Assembly: GCA_963705635.1 (NCBI GenBank)
Contig: CAVPKH010000001.1
Coordinates: forward strand, 248,001-312,000
DNA length: 64,000 bases
Direction of reading: 5' to 3'
DNA from: VRUE01 sp963705635
Lineage (GTDB): Bacteria; Actinomycetota; Thermoleophilia; Solirubrobacterales; 70-9
The position numbers and the translations under genes are program-made. The notes beneath the pieces are model-generated. The model was given only the letters and a program-made list of their open reading frames with translations, was not told the origin of the DNA and did no database searches. The first letter of the stretch is position 1. Each line of letters starts with the position of its first letter. This document shows positions 7,030 through 17,751 of the stretch, in pieces.

Positions 7030-9857
7030 GACGGCAGGTGACGATCGGCCTCCTGGCTTTGGTCATGCTCGGCCTGGCGGCAGGCGCTCCTCGCGCATCG
7101 GCTGACGTGCCGATCAGTGGCTTCGGATTCATCCCCTCGAACCATCAGGCCGGGGCCCATCCTGACCTGCAGATCGCGTTTTCACTCAAAAACAGCCCGG
7201 CACAACTGGAAGAGGAAGGCGTCAATACTCCGTGCGACTGTCAGAACGCTCGCTTTCTTACCGTCCATGCGCCCCGCGGCGTGGTTGGGAATCCCCACGC
7301 GGCGCCTCGATGCACGTCGAGTCAGTTTGCCAGTCAAGGTTGCCCGGTCGATTCGCAGGTTGGGGTCAGCGAAGTGGTGGTCAGCACTATTCCAATCGTA
7401 TCCCCCGTCTACAACATGGTGCCGCGCGAAGGGGAGGCGGGCTTGCTGGCGTTCATAGCTCAGGGCAACCTGATCTTCGAGAGCTTCGGCGCGAGGACCG
7501 GAAGCGACTATGGCTTGGAGACCAAAATCTCCGTTCCCGACCTGCTGCCACTGAGATATGGCGACCAGATCCTCTGGGGGGTGCCGGCGGCTCAGAGCCA
7601 TGACCAACTTCGGTTTGCTTTCGGGGAAACCTCTGCTCTTGGCAACCGATTCTGCAATGCGAGCGACGTACCGGCGACGCCGAGTGCGGCCGAACCGGAT
7701 ATGCCATCCACGGGTCCCGACTCGGCTGTCCGCCTGTGTACTCGCTCTGGCAATGGGATCTCTTCCAACAGCCCGCCCGAGCCCTTCACCGAGAACCCGA
7801 CCGCCTGCGGCGAATCGGCGCAGGCCGGCCTCGACCTGCTCGCCTACGACGGCGGGGAAAGCAGCGCCGTCTCGCCGTACCCTGAAATAACCGATTGCGC
7901 CGTGCTGAGCTTCAATCCGAGCCTGGCGGCACGGCCGAGCTCGCAAGAGACGGACAGCCCCTCCGGGTTGGACGTCGAGCTGACGGTCCCGCAGTTCGAG
8001 AGCCCGACCGTTCCGTCTCCCTCGGAGATCCGAGGAACGGAAATGGTGTTGCCCGAGGGCTTCTCGATCAACTCCAACGCGGCAGATGGCAAGAGCTCCT
8101 GCTCTGATGCGGAAGCGAGCTTCGGGACCACCAACGCAGCGCAGTGCCCGGAGACCTCGAAGATCGGCACGCTTGAGATCGAGACCGCGCTGCTGCCAGG
8201 ACCGCTTCCCGGCTACCTCTATCTCGGCAAGCCGCTTCCGGGCAACCGCTACCGCATCTTCTTGGCGGCAGACGGCTTCAACGTCCACGTCAAGCTGGCG
8301 GGAAGGATCGAGCCCGACCTGAGGACAGGGCAATTGAAGGTGATCTTCGAAAACCTGCCGGAGACCCCTTTTCAGAAGTTCAGCCTCCACATCTTCGGTT
8401 CTGAGCGGGGAGCGCTCGCGACTCCGACCAAGTGCGGCACCTACGGCATCACCACCACCTTCACTCCTTGGGCCGCCGTCCTGGGCAAGCAGACCTCGAA
8501 GACCTTCTTCGACATCACCCAGGGCCCCAACGGCTCTCCCTGTCCACCGGCAGCCCGTCCCTTCAACCCCGGCTTCGAAGCGGCCTCAGAAGGCAACACA
8601 GCGGGAGCGCATTCCTCCTTCGCCTTGCGCCTGACGAGGCAAGACGGCGATCAGTTCCTCAGTGCTTTGAACGTAAAGACCCCGCCGGGCTTCTCGGCAA
8701 CCTTGAAAGGCATCCCCTACTGCTCGGAGGCAGCAATCGCAGCGGCCGCGAGAGGCGCCTACTCGGGGATCGGCGAGCAGACCAACCCAAGCTGCCCGGC
8801 GGCAAGCCGAGTAGGAGAAATCATCGGCGGAGCAGGAGCGGGAAGCCGTCCCTTCTACGCCCCCGGCAAGGCCTACCTGGCCGGCCCCTACAAAGGTGCC
8901 CCGCTGAGCCTGGTCGCGATCGTCCCAGCCGTATCGGGCCCCTATGACCTCGGCAACATCGTGGTCAGGAACGCGCTTTACCTCGATCCCGTGAGCGCCA
9001 GGGTGAGCGCAGTCTCCGATCCCCTGCCCCAGATCGTCGAGGGGGTGCCGCTTCGCACCCGCTCTGTCTTGGTCAAGCTCAACCGGCCCAACTTCACGCT
9101 CAACCCGACCAACTGCGACCCGCACTCGATCGAGACGAAGATCACCGGAGTCGAAGGCGCGACAGCTGCTCCCTCGGCTCACTTCCAGGTAGCCAACTGC
9201 GCCAACCTGCCCTTCGCGCCGAAGCTCTCGCTGAAGCTGACGGGGGCCACCAAGCGCGCCGGGCATCCCGCCTTGAAGGGAACCCTGAAGGCAAGAGCCG
9301 GAGACGCCAACATCGCGAGGCTCGTAGTCGCCCTGCCCCATTCTGAGTTCCTCGACCAGTCCCACATCGGCACCGTCTGCACCAGGGTCCAGTTCGCCGC
9401 CAAGGCATGTCCGGCGGCTTCGATCTACGGCAAGGCAACTGCGACAACGCCGCTGCTGGACCAGCCGCTCACGGGTCCGGTCTACCTGCGCTCCTCCTCC
9501 AACCTGCTGCCTGACCTGGTCATAGCGCTCAAAGGGCCGCCGTCTCAACCGCTCGAAGTGGTCGTCGCAGGGAAGGTGGACACCGGTCCCTCGGGAGGGA
9601 TCAGGACCAGCTTCGAAACAGTCCCCGACGCCCCGGTCAGCTCTTTCACCTTGAGCATGCAGGGTGGCAAGAAGGGCGTGTTCGAAAACTCAACCGACAT
9701 CTGCAAGGCCCCCCAGCGCGTCTCGGTCAAGGCGACCGGGCAAAACGGGCGGCAGGCCAACTCCAACCCGCCGCTGCAAGCCAACTGCAAGGGCAAGGCC
9801 AAGAAAGGCCAAAAGCGCCACAAGCGAGGACACCGAGTCGACAGGGAGGGCCGTTAG
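7026..9857 (+). CDS. Secreted protein, family B (943 aa, Cys/Pro-patterned beta protein)
   Basis: The start ATG overlaps the stop of the preceding gene. There is a signal peptide at residues 1-26 (LLALVMLGLAAGAPRASA). I do not recognise a catalytic domain. The body is a chain of beta-type segments with recurring signatures seen in all five family B members here: QAGAHPDL near the N-terminus, CP..SQVG, YNMVP, CPETSKIGTLE, GYLYLGKPLPG, GIPYCSEAAI, CPAASRVG, YLAGPYKGAPLSLVAI, SDPLPQIVEGVPL, VYLRSSSNLLPDL, then C....R.....GQNG. The tail is basic (CKGKAKKGQKRHKRGHR). It is probably an exported envelope or matrix protein that works with its family A neighbours, because A and B genes alternate and overlap. 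No enzyme motif is visible. Confidence 0.8.
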   Translation: MRRQVTIGLLALVMLGLAAGAPRASADVPISGFGFIPSNHQAGAHPDLQIAFSLKNSPAQLEEEGVNTPCDCQNARFLTVHAPRGVVGNPHAAPRCTSSQFASQGCPVDSQVGVSEVVVSTIPIVSPVYNMVPREGEAGLLAFIAQGNLIFESFGARTGSDYGLETKISVPDLLPLRYGDQILWGVPAAQSHDQLRFAFGETSALGNRFCNASDVPATPSAAEPDMPSTGPDSAVRLCTRSGNGISSNSPPEPFTENPTACGESAQAGLDLLAYDGGESSAVSPYPEITDCAVLSFNPSLAARPSSQETDSPSGLDVELTVPQFESPTVPSPSEIRGTEMVLPEGFSINSNAADGKSSCSDAEASFGTTNAAQCPETSKIGTLEIETALLPGPLPGYLYLGKPLPGNRYRIFLAADGFNVHVKLAGRIEPDLRTGQLKVIFENLPETPFQKFSLHIFGSERGALATPTKCGTYGITTTFTPWAAVLGKQTSKTFFDITQGPNGSPCPPAARPFNPGFEAASEGNTAGAHSSFALRLTRQDGDQFLSALNVKTPPGFSATLKGIPYCSEAAIAAAARGAYSGIGEQTNPSCPAASRVGEIIGGAGAGSRPFYAPGKAYLAGPYKGAPLSLVAIVPAVSGPYDLGNIVVRNALYLDPVSARVSAVSDPLPQIVEGVPLRTRSVLVKLNRPNFTLNPTNCDPHSIETKITGVEGATAAPSAHFQVANCANLPFAPKLSLKLTGATKRAGHPALKGTLKARAGDANIARLVVALPHSEFLDQSHIGTVCTRVQFAAKACPAASIYGKATATTPLLDQPLTGPVYLRSSSNLLPDLVIALKGPPSQPLEVVVAGKVDTGPSGGIRTSFETVPDAPVSSFTLSMQGGKKGVFENSTDICKAPQRVSVKATGQNGRQANSNPPLQANCKGKAKKGQKRHKRGHRVDREGR

Positions 9858-9859
9858 CC

Positions 9860-12800
9860 ATGTGGAGGACGACTACGCGAGCGCTGCTCCTTGGCGCCCT
9901 GGCGACGCTGGCGCTGGCCGGCCCTGCTCAGGCCAAGCAGGTTCAGCAGTACTTCTACTCGGGGGAGCAGTTCGAAGCGGGCGGCTCGAATCCGGCGGCG
10001 ATCGCCTTCGACGGCGTCAATCAGAAGATCCTCGTCGTCGGCAACGGCGACAAAGCGAAAGGCCTGAAGATCAGCAAGTTCCAGCTCAACGGCGATCCTG
10101 CCGGGTTCTCGGGGCGCTCCAACGCGACTTCGTTTAATACCGGAGAAGAAATTCCAGGCAGCCCTCCCATTGTGGCAATTGCGGTCGACGACTCTGGGAC
10201 GGTAAGCGACGGTAACTTCTACGTCGCATCGACCAGGAGCGGCGGTCTTCAGACCAGCAGCCTTGTCCGTGGCTACGCATCTGACGGTACCGCCTTGTCC
10301 GGCTTCCCAATCTCGGTCCCGGGCGCCTGCGGCCTCACCGTTGCTCCCGATGGCCATCTCTGGGTTGCCAGCCAAGAACTTGCGGCATATGGCGAGTTCT
10401 CAGGAAATGGGCTCCCGACCGGCCGAGTTCTGTTCGCTGGAAAAGGAGGCGGCTGCCGGATTGCGATCGATTCAGCGGGGAACTTTTACGTGGCCAGGGG
10501 CGAACACATGGCCAAATACGACTCGGACCGCCATTTCCTGGGCAATCTGGGCCCTGCCGACCTGATTGGGTTCACCCTGGACCGTTCCGACAACGCCCTA
10601 TTCGAGCTCTTCTCCCCCGGAAGCGCCTTCGGGAGCGATCTGGTCACACAGGTCGACACCGCCGGAACCCCGATCACCACCTTTGGCGATCCCGATCCCG
10701 CCCACTTCTCCTACGAAGGGATCGGCAAAAAAGCCCGCGACCTTGCCGTCGACTCCCAGACCCACAAGGTCTACGTGCTGAGGGAAGGCGAAGTCAACGT
10801 CTTCTCCCGTGACCCGAGCCTGGTGACGGTACCGACCGCCGGCGTCAGCGGGGTCGAAGGCCTCAGCGCGACCGGCGCGACCATCACCGGCACCCTTGAT
10901 CCGGATGGCATCGATACCACCGATTGCCATTTCGATTGGGGGACGTATGTCGAATCGACCGGCGTCGTCTACAGCGAAACCGCGCCCTGCGCCGAGGGCA
11001 ACGTTTTCCCGGGTGGGTCGGGGAGCAACACGGTAACCGCCTCGATCGGCGGCCTGAAAAAGGGAACTGTCTATCACTTCAGGCTGTCCGCCAAGAACGC
11101 CAATGGCGTTGCCGGCGTCAGCCGCGATGCCGAATTCGCCGCCGCTGACCCACCTGCACTCAGCGACGAAATCGCCCGCCACATCACCACCGAATCGGCT
11201 CAGATCGGCTTTGCCGTCAACACCGAGGGCGCTGACACCGATGTCCACGTCGAGGTCGGCACGGATACCGGCTACGGGGCGAGCTTCCCGGTTCCCGATG
11301 CGACGGTATCCAGCACCAGGATTGGCTTCAACTTCGAAGGGACCGAAATAGTCCTCACCCCGCAAGCGCTGAGGCAGGAAGTCCGCGACCTCAGTCCCGA
11401 AACGCTCTATCACTATCGCGTCGTCGTCGAAAACGCCGCGGGACGAACGGAGGGCTCAGACCACACGTTCCGAACCTTCGCCCTGCCCAGCAGCGGCGAC
11501 GATCCCTGCCCCAACGCCCAGGCGCGCCAGCAGACAAGCTCCGCTGGGCTGCTCGACTGCCGGGCCTACGAGCTGGTCTCGGCCCCTGATACCGGCGGCT
11601 ATGACGTGCGCTCGAACCTCTCTCCCGGCCTGAGCGCCCTCGCGACCTCCGCCCAAGCAGATGACGCGGCGCTCTACTCAATGCGCTCGGGAACGATCCC
11701 CGGCATCGCAGGGCACCCGACCAACCGCGGAGCCGATCCCTACCTGGCAGTGCGTGGAACAGAAGGCTGGTCGACTCGCTACCTCGGCATTCCCTCCAAC
11801 AACCCCTTCGCGACGGGTTCTTTCGCCTCGCCCTTGAGCGGTTTCGATTCCGCCCTGGACACCTTCTCCTTCGGCGGCGAGGAAATTTGCGATCCCTGCT
11901 TCGCCGACGGTTCGACCAACGTGCCGCTGCGCCTGTCGAGCGGCGATCTCGTTGCGGGAATGGCGGGCTCGACGGACCCGGGCCCGGCGGATCCCGCCGG
12001 CGCGGTCAGTCGGCCCCTATCGCCAGACGGCTCGCACTTCGTCTTCGGGACCACAGCTCAATTTGAGCCAACCGCCAACTCGAGCGGCACCGACGCGACG
12101 ATCTACTCGCGCGACCTCAAAGCGGGAACCACAGAAGTCGTCTCCACAGACGATGCCGGAGCGACGATCGCCAACGGCGACGGGGTGGCCGAGCTCGCCG
12201 TCTCCAGAGACGGCACCAGAACCGTGATCGGCGAAGAGCTTGCAGCCGACTCCGCCGGCAACTCCTACTACCGGCTTTACCTGCATATCGCGGGCACAGC
12301 ACAGAGCGTCGACCTCACACCGGGAACGACGAACGGCGCCCTCTTCGATGGAATGACGGCGGATGGCTCCAAGGTCTTCTTCACCAGCAGCGATCCCCTG
12401 GGGCCAGGCGAGACAGACGAAAGCGTCGACGCCTACCGGGACGAAGTCAACGGCCCGGGGGCGACCACGCCACAGCGGCTCTCAACCGGAACCGAAGGCA
12501 CCGGGGACACCGACCTCTGCTCGCCGCCAGGCGTCCCCAACAACTGGAACGCGGTGTCGGGCGCCGGCAAGTGCAACGTCGTCGCCTTCGCCGGTGGTGC
12601 CGGAGTCGCATCGCAGTCGGGTGACTTCTACTTTCTCAGTCCCGAGAAGCTCGATGGCTCCTCGAGCGGGACTCAGGATCAGGCGAACCTCTACCTGGTC
12701 GAGCCCGACAGCTCAGAACCCAGCTTCGTCGCCACGATCGACTCCAGCCTGTTCAAGCCACCCCCCGCCCCGCCGACCCGACCTGTGGTGACGACCAGCT

Positions 12801-14386
12801 TCGGCGGCAGTCACAACGGTCCCGAAGCGCTCACCGTCGATCAATCAAACGGCGACGTCTACGTGGTCGAACCGAACTCCGGCAGGGTCTCCCGCTACAC
12901 CTCAGCCGGCAACCCCAGGGAATTCACCGAAGGGCCCGGCGCGGGAACCAACGCGATCTCGGGCCTCTCCATGTACACGGAATCCTCCGCCGAGGTCGCC
13001 GTTGACGGCTCCGGCGGTCCCTTCGACGGCGACATCTACGTCACCAACGAAACCAACATACGCGTCTTCTCACCGACCGGCGCGGCACTCGGCCAGCTGA
13101 ACGGCTCGGGAACGCCCAATGGCAGCTTCGGGGAAATCTGCGGCGTCGCCGTCGATCAATCGAACGGCGACGTCTACGTCGCGGCCTATGAAAACCGCAT
13201 CTGGCGCTACTCGCCGACGGGCGCCGCTCCGATCGATGACTCCGACTACGCCGTGACCGGAATCGTGCCCTCGATGAACCCCTGCAGCGTCGCCGCCGAC
13301 AACGGCAACGTCTATGCCTCCAACTACCCGAGCGGCCCGGTGCGACGGTTCAAAGCATCCTCTTTTGGAGGCTCTCCGCCAAACGCCTCGGGCGCTCTCG
13401 TCAACGAAACAGCAACCGCGCTCTCCACCGATCCGGTGACCCACGAGCTCTACGTCGACGAGGGCAGCCGGATCGTCACTTTCAATCCCGCCGGGGAACA
13501 GCAGATGACGCTGGATGCAGGCCAGCTCTCCAACTCTCGCGGAGTGGCCGTCAATGCTGGCAGCCACCACGTCTATGCCGCAAGCGGCGCCAGCGTCATC
13601 GAGCTCGGCTACGAGTTCGAACCCTACGAACCGATCGACAACCCGGCGATCATTCACGGTGTAAAGCAGGCCGGAACCTATGACTCTTCCGACTTCCAGA
13701 TCACCGAGGACGGCAACTACGTGGCCTTTGCCTCCGCGGTGCCCATCGATGGCTATGAGAGTAGCGGGCATTACGAGGTCTTCCGCTTCGAAGCCGGGGG
13801 CGGCGTCGGCCCGGTCTGCCTCTCCTGCAGCTTCACTACGGCCCGTCCTGAAAGCGATGCCACGCTAACCCCCTATGGGCTCAGCCTGCTCGATGACGGC
13901 CGCGTCTTCTTCACCAGCGGCGAGCAGCTGACCCTGCGCGACACCAACGAGAAGCTGGATGCCTATGAGTGGGAGGACGGCAAGCAGGAGCTGATCTCGA
14001 CCGGCACCAGCCCGAGCGACGCAAGTCTGCTTTCGGTCTCCGCGGACGGCAAGAACGCTTTCTTCTTCACTAGGCAGAAACTCGTGCCCCAAGACAACAG
14101 CGGCAGCAACGTTCGTCTCTATACCGCGCGTGAAGACGGCGGTTTTGCCTTCGGCCCGCCGCAGTTCAGCTGCGCCGCATCGGACGAGTGCCATGGCGCT
14201 TCGACTCCAGCTGCGCCTCCGCTGGCAGCAGGGACGACCGCGGGCACCCCCGGTCAGTTCAAGGAAGCCAAGGCCGAGTGCCGCAAAGGCAAGGTCAAGC
14301 GCAAGGGCAAGTGCGTCGCCCGTCACCAACACAAACGCCACAGCCACAAACGAGCCGCCAAGACGACGCGGGGGGCCGGCAAATGA
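9860..14386 (+). CDS. Giant secreted propeller protein, family A, with a second propeller nested in the first (1508 aa)
   Basis: The ATG lies 2 bases after the previous stop. A signal peptide spans residues 1-25. NHL-type repeats (~25-320) are followed by two Fn3-like domains (~323-540) and a TolB-like propeller opening at ~549 (CPNAQARQQ...DCRAYELVSA). Unlike its paralogues, this propeller is interrupted at ~970-1246 by a second NHL propeller (VDQSNGDVYV repeats). The TolB repeats then resume and end in the two-Cys motif SCAASDECHG. The tail (ECRKGKVKRKGKCV, then His/Lys/Arg) resembles the tail of the NHL protein at 41133-43234. The gene overlaps the next one by ATGA. It was probably exported to bind a wall or matrix polymer, but the partner is unknown. 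Confidence 0.83.
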   Translation: MWRTTTRALLLGALATLALAGPAQAKQVQQYFYSGEQFEAGGSNPAAIAFDGVNQKILVVGNGDKAKGLKISKFQLNGDPAGFSGRSNATSFNTGEEIPGSPPIVAIAVDDSGTVSDGNFYVASTRSGGLQTSSLVRGYASDGTALSGFPISVPGACGLTVAPDGHLWVASQELAAYGEFSGNGLPTGRVLFAGKGGGCRIAIDSAGNFYVARGEHMAKYDSDRHFLGNLGPADLIGFTLDRSDNALFELFSPGSAFGSDLVTQVDTAGTPITTFGDPDPAHFSYEGIGKKARDLAVDSQTHKVYVLREGEVNVFSRDPSLVTVPTAGVSGVEGLSATGATITGTLDPDGIDTTDCHFDWGTYVESTGVVYSETAPCAEGNVFPGGSGSNTVTASIGGLKKGTVYHFRLSAKNANGVAGVSRDAEFAAADPPALSDEIARHITTESAQIGFAVNTEGADTDVHVEVGTDTGYGASFPVPDATVSSTRIGFNFEGTEIVLTPQALRQEVRDLSPETLYHYRVVVENAAGRTEGSDHTFRTFALPSSGDDPCPNAQARQQTSSAGLLDCRAYELVSAPDTGGYDVRSNLSPGLSALATSAQADDAALYSMRSGTIPGIAGHPTNRGADPYLAVRGTEGWSTRYLGIPSNNPFATGSFASPLSGFDSALDTFSFGGEEICDPCFADGSTNVPLRLSSGDLVAGMAGSTDPGPADPAGAVSRPLSPDGSHFVFGTTAQFEPTANSSGTDATIYSRDLKAGTTEVVSTDDAGATIANGDGVAELAVSRDGTRTVIGEELAADSAGNSYYRLYLHIAGTAQSVDLTPGTTNGALFDGMTADGSKVFFTSSDPLGPGETDESVDAYRDEVNGPGATTPQRLSTGTEGTGDTDLCSPPGVPNNWNAVSGAGKCNVVAFAGGAGVASQSGDFYFLSPEKLDGSSSGTQDQANLYLVEPDSSEPSFVATIDSSLFKPPPAPPTRPVVTTSFGGSHNGPEALTVDQSNGDVYVVEPNSGRVSRYTSAGNPREFTEGPGAGTNAISGLSMYTESSAEVAVDGSGGPFDGDIYVTNETNIRVFSPTGAALGQLNGSGTPNGSFGEICGVAVDQSNGDVYVAAYENRIWRYSPTGAAPIDDSDYAVTGIVPSMNPCSVAADNGNVYASNYPSGPVRRFKASSFGGSPPNASGALVNETATALSTDPVTHELYVDEGSRIVTFNPAGEQQMTLDAGQLSNSRGVAVNAGSHHVYAASGASVIELGYEFEPYEPIDNPAIIHGVKQAGTYDSSDFQITEDGNYVAFASAVPIDGYESSGHYEVFRFEAGGGVGPVCLSCSFTTARPESDATLTPYGLSLLDDGRVFFTSGEQLTLRDTNEKLDAYEWEDGKQELISTGTSPSDASLLSVSADGKNAFFFTRQKLVPQDNSGSNVRLYTAREDGGFAFGPPQFSCAASDECHGASTPAAPPLAAGTTAGTPGQFKEAKAECRKGKVKRKGKCVARHQHKRHSHKRAAKTTRGAGK

Positions 14387-17110
14387 GCACCCGGGTGAAC
14401 GGCCGAATTGCCCTCGCCCTCGCCTCGATGGCGTCGCTGCTCGCAATCGGTGCAGCGCCGGCCCTCGCCTCCGAGCCGATCGAATCTTTCACCACGACCA
14501 GCTCCGACACCCAAGCCGGCGGACATCCCGATCTCGGCACCTCCTTCACCTTGGGCAGTCCAGGTGCGCCCGAGTCGGCACGCAACGTGATCTTCAATGC
14601 CCCGGAGGGCCTCTTCGGCAACCCCAACGCGGTCACCCAGTGCACCTCGGCTGACTTCTCCCTCGCCTCTTGCCCGTCGGACACACAGGCAGGCCTGATC
14701 ACCGTCTATGCCAACTCCGGTGGCGACCCGAGCAAACTGCTCGGCACGGCGCCGATCTTCTCGATGCGCACCGAACCGGGCCAAACCGCGCTGTTCGCCT
14801 TCATCACTCCCGGCCTGGGCATCCCGATCAACATCCCGATCGCGGTCAGGACCGGATCGGACTACGGCCTGCGCTTCACCGTCTCGGAGATCACCCAGGC
14901 GACGCCGCTTGCCGGCGCGAACCTGACCTTCTGGGGCTTCCCAGCGGACGCTACCCACAATGCTCAACGTTTCGCCAAGGGCAGCCCGGGAAAACCAGCC
15001 GGCTGCGTGGGGCTGGCCGATACCGGCTGCATTGCGCAGCCGACCAGGTCCAGCATCCCGGTCCAGCCCCTGATCGACAACCCGACGATCTGCACTGGCC
15101 AGCCACTGGTCACCTCTCTGGAAGTGCAGACCTACCAGGACCCGACACATCTCAGCCGCAAAGAAGGCACCTACCCCGCGACGACCGACTGTGAGAAAGA
15201 GGTCTTCAAACCGGTTCTGTTTGCCTCTTCGACCACGGGAGAGACCGACTCCCCCTCGGGACTGAACGTCGAGCTGCAATCACCGCAATTCCTCACCCGT
15301 GCCGCCGCTCCCTCGCAGATCAGGACGGCGATCGTGACGTTGCCCGAAGGCTTCACGATCAACCCCGACGCGGCCGACGGCCAGGGCGCCTGCACCGACG
15401 CGCAGGCCAACTTCGGCACCGAGTCGGCACCGCAACTGCCCCGATGCTTCCAAGATCGGCACCTTCGCCCTGCACACTGTCGCCCTGGACGGTCCGCTCG
15501 AGGGCTCGGTCTATATCGGCGAACCCAAACCAGGCGCCCAGTACCGCCTGTTCATGGCCGCCGACGGCTTCGGCATCCACTCCAAGCTCGAAGGCAAAGT
15601 GGTGCCCGACCCCGCCACCGGCAGGCTGAAGACCTACTTCACCGATCTTCCCCAGGTCCCCTTCGACGACATCCAGCTGCATCTCTTCGCCTCGGACAGA
15701 GGATTGATGGCGACGCCGACGAACTGCGGCCTGCATCCCGTAAGCGCTCAATTCTTCCCCTGGAACTCGGTCCTCGCCGACCAGACCTCGGTCCAGTTCT
15801 TCAGCTTGACCTCAGGGCCATTGGGCGCCCAGTGCCCGGGGCCTGTTCGTCCCTTCCATCCGACCCTCACAGCGGGAACCACCAACCCGGTGGCCGGCGC
15901 CTTCTCTGACTTCCACCTGCGCCTGGAAAGGGACGACGGCGACCAGTTCCTCGGCGACCTCGGCTTCACCCTGCCGCCGGGCTTCACCGGTGACATCAGG
16001 GGCATCCCTTACTGCTCGGAGGGTGCGATCGCTGGAGCGGCGCAGAAGTCGGGCCGTGCAGAGCAGGCCTCTGCTTCCTGCCCCGCCGCCTCCCAGGTGG
16101 GAACAACCAACGTCGCCGCCGGTCCGGGGACTCATCCCTTCCACGCCCTCGGCAAGATGTTCTTCGCCGGCCCCTTCAGGGGAGCGCCCCTCTCCCTGGT
16201 AGCGATCACCCCTGCCCTGGCCGGTCCCTATGACTACGGCACGATCGTCGTGCGGGTGGCCCTGCACGTCGATCCCCGGACCGCCCAGGTGCGAGCGGCA
16301 TCGGACACGATGCCCCAGATCATCGGCGGGGTGCCGATCAGGATGCGCTCGATCCAGGTCAACATCGACCGCCCCAGCTTCACGATCAACCCAACCAACT
16401 GCTCTGCGATGTCGGTCGGATCCCAAGGGACAGGAGACCAGGGAACGACAACTGCCTTCTCCTCCTACTTCAACGCGGTCAACTGCTCGACGCTTGACTT
16501 CAAGCCGAGGATGGCGATCACCCAGTTGGGGGGACGCAAAGCCACAAAGCGCTCCCACGACCCGGCCCTTCGCTTCGACCTCTGGACCCGGCCGGGTGAC
16601 GCCAACGTCAAATCCCTCGCCGTGACCCTGCCCAAGGCCTTTGCGATCGACCAGCGCCACCTCGGCAACCTCTGCTCCCGGGCCCAGCTGCAAGCAGAAC
16701 GCTGCAAGGGACGCCAGCCAATCGGCACCGCGACGGTGCAAACGCCTCTGCTGGACGCACCGCTCTCCGGCCCCGCCTACGCCGTATCGGGCTACGGCAA
16801 GCTGCCCCACCTGGTCTTCATCTTGGGAGGCCAGGTGACGGTGATGCCAGAAGCCGAATCGGCCTCGGTCAAGGGCGGCCATCTGCGAACCGAAGTGCCG
16901 GTGATCCCAGACGTGCCGATCGGCCACTTCGCCCTGACTCTGCTCGGCGGCAAACAGGGCTACCTGGAAAACACCCGCAACCTCTGTGCCGGGCCGACCG
17001 TCTCTGAAGTCACCTATCAGGGCCAAAACGGCAAGAGCACTGTGCAGAAGGTCAAGACCAAGGCAGCTTGCAAGGGCAAGGCAAAGAACAAGACAGGGAG
17101 GAACAAGTGA
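14383..17110 (+). pseudogene. Secreted protein, family B, interrupted by one frameshift
   Basis: The gene starts with the ATG overlapping the previous stop, has a signal peptide (ALASMASLLAIGAAPALA) and follows the family B pattern. The first frame is sound up to TESAPQ at 15435. From 15437 the family signature CPDASKIGT continues in the next frame and runs to the TGA at 17110. Removing the single C at about 15436 restores a ~908-aa protein. Gene finders will report two pieces, about 14383-15909 and 15554-17110. The second piece has GIPYCSEGAI, CPAASQVG, FAGPFRGAPLSLVAI and the C...GQNGK...CKGKAKNK tail. The single indel with no other damage suggests a sequence error or a very recent mutation. 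The next gene starts at the GTG overlapping the stop. Confidence 0.8.
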
Positions 17111-17748
17111 AGCCAGGGGACTCGAAGGGCAAGCGACTGTTGGGTCGCCCCTCTCCAGCGATGGTGGTGGCGATGATCGCCCTGGTCTTTGCCCTTTGCG
17201 GCTCGGCCTTCGCGGCGATCGCAAAGAACGCGGTGGGAACCCGCCAGCTGAAGTCAAAGTCGGTCACCACCGGCAAGATCGCCAACAACGCCGTCAACGC
17301 CGCCAAGGTCGCCGATCACTCCCTGACCGGCGCCGACATCAACATCGGCGCCCTGGGCACGGTGCCCTCGGCCACCTCGGCCCAAAGCGCAGGCAACGCG
17401 AACACCGTCGGCGGCCACGGCGCTTCCTGCCCCGGCGCGACGGTCCTGCTGCGAGGCCTCTGCTTCGACAGCTCCCCCGGCCCCCTGGCCTCCTCGGTTC
17501 AAGCCGCGGCCGATGCCTGCGCGGCCAAGGGCGGCTACCTGCCCACCCCGCTTGAGCTCTACTCGGTCAGAGGAACGATCAACCTTGGCACCGGAGTGGG
17601 CACCGACCACACCTACACCGACTCCTTCTACGGCAACACCACCGGCGGCAACTACAGAACGATCGTGCTCGACGGAACAGGAGCGCTCTCCGAGCAGGAA
17701 ACCAACGCCGCCGCCCACTACGTCTGCGCCTATGCGCTGGTGCGCTAG
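17107..17748 (+). CDS. Membrane-anchored C-type-lectin-like protein with a fibre-like repeat stalk (213 aa)
   Basis: I chose the GTG at 17107 because it overlaps the preceding stop (GTGA). An upstream frame start would extend deep into the previous gene. A hydrophobic anchor at residues ~18-37 (MVVAMIALVFALCGSAFAA) closely resembles that of the collagen-like protein at 20804. A stalk of short repeats follows (RQLKSKSVTTGKIANNAVN...DHSLTGADI), like phage tail-fibre or beta-roll repeats. The C-terminal ~110 residues have the Cys and Trp-poor pattern of small lectin-like domains (RGLCFDSS...ACAAKGGYLPT...YVCAYALV). The lectin assignment is tentative. It is probably surface exposed. Confidence 0.7.
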   Translation: MKPGDSKGKRLLGRPSPAMVVAMIALVFALCGSAFAAIAKNAVGTRQLKSKSVTTGKIANNAVNAAKVADHSLTGADINIGALGTVPSATSAQSAGNANTVGGHGASCPGATVLLRGLCFDSSPGPLASSVQAAADACAAKGGYLPTPLELYSVRGTINLGTGVGTDHTYTDSFYGNTTGGNYRTIVLDGTGALSEQETNAAAHYVCAYALVR

Positions 17749-17751
17749 GCG

